This document shows, piece after piece, positions 56,151-64,000 of a DNA stretch of 64,000 nt. The translations under genes and the position numbers were made by a program. The first letter of the stretch is position 1; each line of letters opens with the position of its first letter. The stretch is from contig CP136069.1 in the NCBI GenBank assembly GCA_032622095.1, positions 64,030,819 to 64,094,818 of the forward strand, written 5' to 3'. Origin of the DNA: Siphonodentalium dalli (Eukaryota > Mollusca > Scaphopoda > Gadilida > Siphonodentaliidae). The notes below the pieces were generated by a model that did not search any database, had not been told where the DNA came from, and saw only the letters and a list, made by a program, of their open reading frames with translations.

Positions 56151-56868
56151 TTTGTTTGAACATATTTTATTTGACCCTCGTTACATAATACATTTAACAA
56201 AATAGAATATGAAATAAGATATGAGTTAATCAAAAGGGATGGGAGCACAAGTTATTCAACTTAGAATATTGCTCCTCTCCCTTAACAATATTGAAACGCA
56301 AATTATTAATTATATATGGAATTATGTAGGACTCAATATTAGCTTATAATTGGAATGCAGTACCTAAAAACGAGGAGGGTCGAGAATGAGGGTGAGGTAT
56401 AAAGTGAGTAGACAGATATCAAGGATGGGATGTAGGTCCTATGGCGAGCTGAGCCGAGTATTTTGATGGTAATATGGGGAATGTATGAAGATATAGGCTT
56501 ATTTGGATTTTGAAGGTTTTCCGTCAATGAAATCTACCCGATGATGCAATGAAAGTTTGCGTATTGCGAAACAATTTATCATTTAAAGTATTGGATAGGT
56601 TGCTTTGACCAAAGAGGATATCTTCAATCCTATCAACGAAAATTCCATTTAGCCAAAGGCGTTGGATGAATAATAAGCGACTCTCTTCAAATAACGGGCA
56701 CTGGAAGAAAAAATGTGAGGCGTCTTCAATATAAAACCCACATTGACAGTGAGCTGTTATAGAAATATAGTTTTCAAGTTTATCAAAATTTAAATCGCTG
56801 CAGTTATTCCTTAGCTTGGTGTGCACAATGTTCCATTTGCGAGTGCCTGAATTGAAGTATGGCGGCGG
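56151..56868 (-). mobile_element. 5'-truncated non-LTR retrotransposon, 718 bp
   Basis: Flanked by a 10-bp target duplication TTTGATGGCT (56141-56150, 56869-56878). Reading in reverse, it has the end of a reverse-transcriptase frame, about 370 bp of 3' untranslated sequence, and the tail GCTCCCATCCCTTTTG then AAATAAAATATGTTCAAACA. The same tail occurs on the other strand at 58085-58267. The insert sits in an ATCCAAGATGGC-type repeat. Confidence 0.9.
56524..56868 (-). pseudogene. C-terminal fragment of a LINE reverse-transcriptase ORF
   Basis: About 115 codons remain, ending at a stop next to the 3' untranslated part. The visible module is RKWNIVHTKLRNNCSDLNFD, then CQC, EDASHFFFQC and PLFEESR. 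This gives a C-x-C-x8-H-x4-C set typical of the cysteine-histidine tail after the thumb of Jockey/CR1/I-like LINE polymerases. The polymerase core and endonuclease are missing through 5' truncation. The upstream ATG of the open frame lies in the target duplication, so it is not a natural start. Reads clean, so a recent insertion. The clade assignment is tentative. Confidence 0.82.
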
Positions 56869-57400
56869 TTTGATGGCTCCCATCTAGAGGTCACCACAAA
56901 GAACCATATGAAGGTTGGTGATGATCAGATGAGGGATGTGGCATGTAGGGTGTGCCGGAGGATTTAGACATGCAAAGAGTAAAATCCAAGTTGGTTGCTG
57001 GCAGCCATGTTTTTTTTTTATAAAAAATTGTTTTTCAGTAAAATTTTTAAAAATTGTATGGCTCCAATTTAGTTGTCACCCAAAAGATCCATATGTTTGG
57101 TGACGATTGGATGAGGGATTTGTAGGGTTTTCCAAAGAATTTGGTCATGAAAAGAGTCAAATCCAAGATGGCCATCTAGAGGTGATCCTAAACAGTACAT
57201 GCCGCCTGTAAATTCCAAACATTCTCCAAGAAATACGTGCTGCATTTGAAATCCAAGATGGCTGCTGGAGATCATGTTTTTAACAAATTTTGGAAGAGGT
57301 CACCCCGAAGATCCATATGATGTTTGGTGACAAGCGGATGAGGGATATGGACTGTAGGGTGTGCCAAAGGAAATTGTTGATGGATCACGCACGCATGCTA
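56869..57400 (+). repeat. ATCCAAGATGGC-type repeats, several degenerate units
   Basis: Units carry CCATCTAGAGGT, AAGATCCATATGA, GATGAGGGATGTGG, GTGTGCC, AAGAGTAAAATCCAAG and TGGCAGCCATGTTTTT. The same block continues left of the LINE at 56090-56140 and reappears at 60480-61015. Confidence 0.8.
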
Positions 57401-57972
57401 GATGCGAACCCAATTGGCAGACGAAGTCAACTTTAGAAGAGAAAATGTGAACACTGTCATATGGCCCTTTAGCTCTTTTGAAATCACTCCCTATGGAAAA
57501 CCTACATAACAACCTACATGACTTTTAGTGGCTTTTTTTTATTTTTTAAATGCCTTCGAAGGTGACTAAATCTGGCAAACCTGCACAATGGACAGAAAAG
57601 ATATTCAAAGATGTGACAGTCAGACTGTTTGTCTCTCAAGAATGATTACGTCACTTTGTACGAAACAGCAAAAAATTATTATAAAATTGTTTTTTTTTAC
57701 AGTTAATCCTCTTTATCTGTTCGGTTCATGAGCAGTTGTAACACTGCATTTAACAATGCATATTAATGGCGACTTTGTACATGTAAATTCCATGTATTTA
57801 TGATGGTCGGTGTATTATGACCAAGGATTATTAATACAATAGGATAATCAGTCAATATTAATGATGACAGATTAATTAGTGGCTCTTTGTCTCCAGCAAT
57901 GATAAGAGTCGAAATAATATGTATGCTTTGATGACCGAGACTTGTAATTTGTAACATTGCTACTTTGATATA
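57401..57972. other. No gene supported
   Basis: Nothing recognised. Confidence 0.5.
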
Positions 57973-58082
57973 CATTAATGCCCTAAATAATCGACTCCTT
58001 AACCACAGCAGAATCATGGTAATTTTTCAGGATTTAGTCGGAAATATGGCTTGTTGCCATTCATCGGAAAGCTCTTAGTGAG
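57973..58082. mobile_element. Family A, left arm only
   Basis: TA then CATTAATGCCC. The arm is complete to the axis (AAAGCTCTTAGTGAG), where retrotransposon-related sequence takes over. Confidence 0.88.
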
Positions 58083-58084
58083 TA

Positions 58085-58267
58085 CATAGCTATAATGTTA
58101 TAACATATTTCCTTGCTCTTGTCAACGTTTGATTTGTTTATATTCAGCGTTTTGACAATGGGGTGAGGATGTTAGTGTAAGTGAGAGCACTTGTCATCCC
58201 ATCCCTTTTGGCCTTGTAAATGTTTATATTATATTATGCATTGAGCAAATAAAATATGTTTAAACCG
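58085..58267 (+). mobile_element. LINE 3'-end fragment
   Basis: Has GAGAGCACTTGTCATCCCAT, CCCTTTTG and GCAAATAAAATATGTTTAAA, the same order as the reverse-strand LINE tail at 56151-56240. Only the 3' untranslated tail remains. Its start abuts the axis of a family A arm; a target duplication is not clear. Confidence 0.75.
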
Positions 58268-58357
58268 TGTACTGTTATAATGCAAACATGCCTTCAAAAT
58301 GAGTTTGATCAAAATTTTGTTGTTGAAAGTGTTGCCAAGATAGAGATAACATTTTAA

Positions 58358-58612
58358 CCCTTCCATGATAGGAGCTGCGCTGGTGCAGCATTAAAGATCA
58401 TGTGTCAGTGCATTCTCTTACATATTCGAGTCTCCTGTAGGGAGCCTCGCATATATAAGAGCATGCACTGGCTTACAAGGGCAAGGTAAATATTGTTAGG
58501 CCAATGTATTCTCTTATATATGCGAGGTTCCCTATGGGAGACTTGCCTATATAAGAGAATGCATTGGCAAAGGGTTTCCGAAAAATTTCAGGAAGCTCCA
58601 GTCATGGAAGGG
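58358..58612 (-). mobile_element. Family C MITE, 255 bp, intact ends
   Basis: TTAA at 58354-58357 and 58613-58616. CCCTTCCATGATAGGAGC on the left and CTCCAGTCATGGAAGGG on the right. Two hairpins. Confidence 0.95.
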
Positions 58613-59067
58613 TTAAATGTTATGAATTTATAATAAATGAAAAGTTTTCCTAGTCGAGAACATAACATACAAGTTGTCGCCTGGTTTTCACAGAATTTAT
58701 CAGTCAGCCAGCCATGCTCATCCAGGCCTGCAATGATCCCATATCATCAATTCCTTTAACGTCTTTTTCCATTCTGAAATTAAAATATATTTTACAACTC
58801 GATTAATATTAATAAGAGTTACGTTTGTGATGATCACATAAATATTAATCCTTGACAACCTCTCACAGGCTTCTGTCTAAAGATGCACTCAATCGGAAAT
58901 AACTCCCAACAAAAACTCCAAATTCTGTGGTACAGATACCTGGATAAAGAACCTTCAGATCACTATACTACTATAGTACAGTGACCTTATGACACAATGA
59001 ATTAAAGGCTGCCGGCCACATGTCTACCAAATAAGGTGGCTTTATTTGTCAGGTCGCTTTTATAGAA
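58613..59067. other. No feature seen
   Basis: Nothing recognised. Confidence 0.5.
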
Positions 59068-59480
59068 ATGAAACAAGAGCATGCCGTCGGGGCGTGGCAT
59101 AATACGCCCGTTTCTGGAGTAGAGTGGGGCTAGGTTTAATTCATTTGTTTGAAACCTTTGACTTATGACGAAATAATAACAAAAATAAAACACAATAACT
59201 TCAAGTGTGGTATTTTTGACTGAAAAATTCACATACCAAATTTTGTTATCAATCAGAAACCTCAAAATATAAACAAAGGGGCATAACTCAGTCAAAATCA
59301 TGCGGACGAAACCCATATTCGAACTTGATCTGTATTTTGGGGTGATAAACTTTAACATACCAAATTTGGTTCAGTTCACTTGATTCAATCTAAAGTTATC
59401 ATCCGGAAACCAAAAGCGGATGGACGACGGACGATGGACGACGGACAACCCATTTACATAATATGACCGTTTTTTCAAAC
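59068..59480 (+). repeat. Molluscan-style dispersed element with head and tail hairpins
   Basis: Head AACAAGAGCATGCCGTCGGG with inverted GGGCGT / ACGCCC. The body has GGGGCATAACTCAGTC, CGAACTTGATCTGTAT and CATACCAAATTTGG. The tail ACGACGGACGATGGACGACG is followed by GACCGTTTTTTCAAACGGGT. A 118-codon reverse frame over it is an artefact. Confidence 0.7.
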
Positions 59481-59547
59481 GGGTGTATAAAAATTTATTC
59501 TGGAAACAACCATTGAATCAAACTTTGTTTCCAACTGTCTATATTAA

Positions 59548-59799
59548 CCCTTCCATGACTGGACCTTCCTAAAATTTAGCAAAAACCATGTGCCAATGCA
59601 TTCTCTTATATATGCGAGTCTATAGGGAGTCTCGCATATATTAGAGAATGAATTTGCCTAACAATATTTACCTTGACTTTGTAAGCCAGTATATTCTCTT
59701 ATATATGCAAGGCTCTCTATTGGAGACTCACATATATAAGAGAAAGCACTGGCACAAGATCTTTAATGTTTCACCAACGCAGCTTCTGTCATGAAAGGA
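59548..59799 (+). mobile_element. Family C MITE, 252 bp
   Basis: TTAA at 59544-59547 and 59800-59803. CCCTTCCATGACTGGACC on the left, CTTCTGTCATGAAAGGA on the right, two hairpins. Confidence 0.93.
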
Positions 59800-60170
59800 T
59801 TAACAAATTTTATTAGACATCAGAATAATAAAACTGAAGTTATCACCAGGAAACCTAAATAATCAGCAAATTAGAAGTCAACAAGGACAATAACTCCAGT
59901 AAAAATTGGCGGACCGACCCCAATTTGAACTTGACCTGTATTTTCATGTGAGTATTGAGTAAGCCATATACCAAATTTAAAAACAATCAGTTACTATAAC
60001 TGAAGTTATCATTTGGAAACCAAAATAAACGGCAAATTATAGGTCAACAAGGAACATAACTCTGGTAAAAATGGGAAGACCAAACCCAAATTCATTCTTG
60101 ACCTGTATTTTCATGTGGGTAATTACAATTTTAAGAAAATGAGATAACTGATATAGAACTAGAGGTGGGC
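59800..60170 (+). repeat. Two rounds of a ~190-bp repeat
   Basis: GAAGTTATCA, GGAAACC, GTCAACAAGGACAATAACTC and TTGACCTGTATTTTCATGTG occur near 59835-59950 and 60000-60120. Related to 23340-23700 and 59068-59480. Confidence 0.7.
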
Positions 60171-61015
60171 TGTCCCAATGGGATCAAGGATACCCCATGG
60201 CAGCCATCTTCTGCATGTTGTGAACATTTTTAATTCGAAAAAGGGGGATGACTAAAAAAAATTGTCTGATATACCTCATAATCGCAGGTGCACAGGTTCC
60301 CATGGTACTAAATATATGTGCCAAACTTAAAAAAATTGAAATAAAAATACAGGAATACAACCTCGGACAAAATTGAGAAAATGCAAGTAGAAACAGGGGA
60401 CTATAACTCCACAAAAAAGTCGGACAGACCTCATAATCGCAGGTGCACAGGTTCACATAGTATGCACTACCTGTGCCAAGTTTTTAAAAATTATAGGCAT
60501 CGAAAGATGGCGCCAACGAGTTTTTTTGCTTGAAAAAGTGGATCTATTGCTAAAGAATTTTTGGTGGTCATGTTTTTTAAATGAATTTCGGAAAAAAAGG
60601 AGGCTCCCATCTAGAGGTCACCCCGAAGATCCGTATGAAGTTTGGTGAAGATTGGATGAGAAATGTGACCTGTAAGGTGGTGTGCTCAAGGATTTACTCA
60701 CACAAAGAGTAAAATCAAAGATGCCACTTGCAGCCATGTTTTTTAACACAATTCGCCAGCAGCCATGTTTTTAATCAAAAATCGTTTAAATTTGATAGCT
60801 CCCATCTAGAGGTGATCGTAAGCAAGCCTGCAATGATTCTCCAATAAATGTGGGCTGCAGGGCGAAGGATTCACATTTGAAATCAAACATGGTGACCATT
60901 TTTTTTTAACAAATTTCGGGAAAAACGAGAGGTTCAAGGTGCTAAAGGATTTAGTGATGCAAAAGAGTACAATTCAAGATGGCTGCCGGCGGGCGGCAGC
61001 CAGGTTTTTCATCGA
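60171..61015 (+). repeat. ATCCAAGATGGC-type and related repeats
   Basis: CCTCATAATCGCAGGTGCAC occurs near 60275 and 60429. CCCATCTAGAGGT occurs near 60606 and 60808. GCAGCCATGTTTTT occurs near 60733 and 60763. Same superfamily as 56869-57400. Confidence 0.75.
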
Positions 61016-61560
61016 AAATCGTTCTTCAAATCTGGAGGTGATCATAGACTCATATAACGAATATCGTTGAAATCGGTCAAAGTTTGTTTGAGTTATCGCG
61101 CTAACGGTCACAGACAATCAAAATTGCTAAAAAAAATAGACAAAGTCCCATAACCCTCTTATAAAAGATTGGACAAACCTGGTTTTCGAATATTGTTGCA
61201 ACAGACCCATATACCATATATGAATGAAATCAGTTGAAATATGTTTCAGTTATCTCGCTAACAGTCTCAGGCCTGCCCGGACGCCGAGAAGCCTGCCTAC
61301 CGACCTCGCCAAACAATTTTTTCAAAAACTTGACTAAAAAATTGAACGAAATGTAGGATAAATCTCGGACAAAGCTGCGTCTGCAGACGGACAAGCTGAT
61401 TCCTATATACCCCAATAACTTCGGGGGGATTGGAGTATAATCATCCAGAAACCATCTGGAACAAACAGATGACTGCCAGACAGATGCATGGACAGACACC
61501 GGTGAATGGCGGTGATTTCTATAGTCCCCCAAATTTTTTTTTTTTTCGAGGGACAATTAA
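61016..61560 (-). repeat. Dispersed repeat with GGGGGACTATAGAAATCACC end
   Basis: Read in reverse it starts GTCCCTCGAAAAAAAA, then GGGGGACTATAGAAATCACC and TGTCCATGCATCTGTCTGGC. It has the tail-hairpin style of the other molluscan repeats. The 108-codon frame here is not supported. Confidence 0.5.
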
Positions 61561-61626
61561 AGATGCCCTGACATCATAAAACCATCATATGTACATTTTC
61601 GACCACAGAAAATAATTAGATCGAAA

Positions 61627-61818
61627 CCCATGAGCCCATTTATAATTAGATCGGACCCATGACCCCATTTATAATTAGATCGGACCCATGAGCCCATTTA
61701 TAATTAGATCGGACCCATGAGCCCATTTATAATTAGATCGGACCCATGAGCCCATTTATAATTAGATCGGACCCATGAGCCCATTTATAATTAGATCGGA
61801 CCCATGAGCCCATTTATA
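61627..61818 (+). repeat. 29-bp minisatellite, 6.6 units
   Basis: Unit CCCATGAGCCCATTTATAAT plus TAGATCGGA, at 29-bp steps from 61627. Only one base differs (GACC for GAGC in unit 2), so expansion is recent. Confidence 0.96.
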
Positions 61819-62224
61819 TTTGAAGGCCAGATATCAACTTTCAAAAAGGAAGTTTTAAGACATTTTGAATTTTTATCAGCCCAGCAAAAATGTCAATGAT
61901 TGCCTCTTATGTGGAGCGTCCATGTTTCTGTTGCCCAAAAGTGGTAGATACTGGTAATAAAGAGCGTTCTAACTTACGAGCTTTTTTCAATTTATGATAA
62001 TTTTCGACATACATTGTATTTACTTACCTCCCCTACCAACAAACACTATAAAAACTAAGAGTTACTAGCACACTGGATATTGCTAATGAATGAATCTGGT
62101 TGAAGAGAGATAACCCAATCCACAAAACGATCATTTAAATGTACATGAACCTGGTTTGATTACTCTTAGTAAGTGAATATAATTTGCTCTTTCCATGTAT
62201 AATCTCTATGCTTCTCTATGATTC
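61819..62224. other. No feature seen
   Basis: Nothing recognised. Confidence 0.5.
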
Positions 62225-62425
62225 TTGGATATTCCACAAGCTGGTGCAAGTCATAAAATCAATTTTATTATATTTACCATGTTTTTTGCATCGTTCATGC
62301 AGCACATGAGTGTATTTTGCGCTAATCCATGGCTCAAATTCATTTGTTGCATATATTCTGCTGAGCATAAAAGGAGAGGGTCTCATAAATGGTCGGATTT
62401 AGTGTACAGTGCCCCTTTATATACC
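62225..62425. mobile_element. Family F MITE
   Basis: Contains TATTTACCATGTTTTTTGCA, TTCATTTGTTGCATATATTC, AGGAGAGGGTCTCATAAATGG and the end GTGTACAGTGCCCCTTTA. Confidence 0.82.
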
Positions 62426-63276
62426 TCTCATCCTTAGTTGCAATAGCTTGCGGTAATGATTACATGCAATTCAAATTGGTAAAATATTGTTTTACAATAG
62501 TCATATTTAACTATAATAGCTATATACAATTTATAGCTATAAACCGGATTTCCCAGACCTGTTTATTAGTAATATTAGTCATATGACCATCGACGCCATG
62601 CACACATTGCTCTTGTTACATCTTGTACATAATTCTGATTTAAGGGCCTTCTAAACCAGCCCAAACCCAAGGACTTCAGGCCTCGATAAGAAATGACAGT
62701 ATTATGACACTGATTAAGGATCAAATTAATGTTCACATTGAAGTAACAGAATTTTAAAACCACATAGAAACTTGTGTTCAAAGCTATGGTGTCAACATAC
62801 CATGTTCAATGATAAAAATCTTACCCAACTGATTTTTCTTGCAACAGAAGAGAGGTAACTCTATTTTGCTAAAACTGGCTATGATAGGTTAAAGTGATGT
62901 GAAACACTCTGATGGGGAGATCAAATAGAAATGGAGAATAATCTTGCTCAAAGTAGTTATTTTTTACAAATATTATAACCAAATTGACTTTATATCCAAA
63001 GTGAATCATGATGGTGAAATCGTTTTCGTTAGATTATTGCCGATATTTGCTTCCCAAATTGGGAAGTATATATTTACAATTGAGTGTAATTCAGACGATG
63101 TTTTCTATGGAGTGGTACAGTCGATTAGCTTAATATTTTCGGCGATGTTAGTAGAATGCTACATTCCTTCAGTTGGCATATAAGCGCCTGAATAACTAAT
63201 AACTAACTTATCAGTTTCAGTTTCACTCATCCATTCAAGGCCGGCCATTATATGTCTTTAATATTTTCCATGTGAC
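62426..63276. other. No gene supported
   Basis: A 79-codon frame at 62944-63183 has no recognisable domain. Nothing else seen. Confidence 0.5.
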
Positions 63277-63660
63277 ATTAAAGGTACTCAATCCGAATTA
63301 ACACTCGCACATTACTATTTCCTTGGCTTCGGGGGTAAAAAATATTTGATTAGAGTCGAGGAACCCACCCATCAAAGCTAGGAGTGATCAGATATCGATG
63401 TTTTAAATCTATTATTTTGATTTTAAGTGGCCCAGTAAACTGTCGACGAGAAAAACTTATCTGACCAGATAGCGGAAGAAGATTGATAACTCTAAAATCC
63501 AGTGGCTTTTTTGTCAGATATTTGACAACCGGCAAAATTTCGTTGAACAAAACGTTGATAAATAACAGGTTTAGGCAATTTTATACTATAGTTGACTGTG
63601 GTTAGCATTATTTTTGGGCAATTAATCGATTCTGATAACTGAAGTGGAATTTCAATTTCA
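63277..63660 (+). repeat. Dispersed repeat L, copy 2
   Basis: Partner of 44140-44520, same orientation, with scattered indels. Confidence 0.88.
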
Positions 63661-64000
63661 AAATCTGCAGACGACCCAGCGCGAAATCGCACGTGTCTCG
63701 GTGCCCTTCCGGTCACAAATGTCAGGGTCGGCTCCAAACTTAAAATTAAACAGCGACAAAGGTGAGTTAATGCAGAATATAACACACAATGCATACTCCA
63801 CAATGATCACTAGTATCGAATCAGTAGCTTTTATGGAGTATTATGCGATAAGATTTGTTTATTTTACATGTTTACAAAAGTCATTATTTCCAAGTGCATA
63901 TTCCACCAATTTCCACGAGTGATTAACCGCAATTCTGGAAGCTACGCTTGAGTATACTGTTGCTCAATGTTAGATACATACATTTCCTAGCTCCCAAACC
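63661..64000. other. No feature seen
   Basis: Nothing recognised to the window edge; opposing short frames cancel each other. Confidence 0.5.

Noticed and set aside
58085-58285. TGTTATAA as a target duplication of the + strand LINE tail
   Set aside because: The word occurs on both sides, but the implied element ends do not match the tail seen in the other copy.
59002-59358. 118-codon reverse frame
   Set aside because: It lies over a dispersed non-coding repeat whose relatives have no such frame.
1-64000. tRNA, rRNA or bacterial operon signals
   Set aside because: No cloverleaf with a GTTCRA arm, no conserved rRNA text and no ribosome-binding-site spacing were seen by eye; a tRNAscan and Rfam search would settle it.

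Overview
The window looks like a stretch of an AT-rich metazoan genome, most likely a marine mollusc. No ribosomal, tRNA or bacterial-type gene organisation is visible, and no intact protein-coding gene can be supported. Open frames are short, have unlike compositions on both strands, and most coincide with palindromic or tandem repeats. The molluscan guess rests on dispersed sequence with the flavour common in bivalve and gastropod assemblies: phrases such as ACCAAATTTCATTGAGATCC, ATCCAAGATGGCTGCTGG, runs of ACGGACGG, and heads reading AACAAGAG. It is an inference, not a database result.

The window is a dense graveyard of short non-autonomous DNA transposons. Family A (19 copies or fragments) is a near-perfect ~212-bp palindrome with ends CAGTAATGCCC, inserted at TA. 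Families C (11), D (4), E (2) and G (4) all begin CCCTT and sit in TTAA, as piggyBac-type elements do. C and D carry ~69-nt hairpins built on the same stem. Family B (8) is ~450 bp and each end is itself a ~90-bp palindrome. Family F (5) is a ~190-bp inverted-repeat element. Family I (3) has CAGCCCTGTTAA ends. Single insertions with diagnostic junctions are a 255-bp Helitron (4065-4319), two hAT-type elements with perfect 8-bp target duplications (4494-5502 and 41270-41840), a third probable one (22191-22818), and a 5'-truncated non-LTR retrotransposon with a 10-bp target duplication (56151-56868).

Region by region: 0-10 kb holds A, B, C, G and F elements plus the Helitron and first hAT. 10-17 kb holds tandem repeats with periods of 27, ~185, ~10 and 25 bp. 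17-23 kb holds B, G, E and F with a hAT. 23.7-25.3 kb is two unrelated tandem arrays (~163 bp and ~160 bp, the latter with TTAGGG-like cores). 25.7-27.5 kb holds the only recognisable remains of a spliced gene, a broken two-exon pseudogene whose 3' part has been inverted and duplicated into a foldback. 28-40 kb is nested elements. 40.6-43.3 kb is a ~568-bp satellite split by a hAT. 44-47 kb is a segmental triplication. 51.7-52.4 kb is an ATATAT-rich minisatellite with a ~299-bp higher-order duplication. 54.8-61.5 kb is tandem and dispersed molluscan-style repeats with the LINE. 61.6-61.8 kb is a 29-bp minisatellite.

The genes do not work together in any pathway. What the window offers is a stratigraphy of insertions, in which several nested copies and paralogous empty sites fix the target-site rules of each family from this sequence alone.
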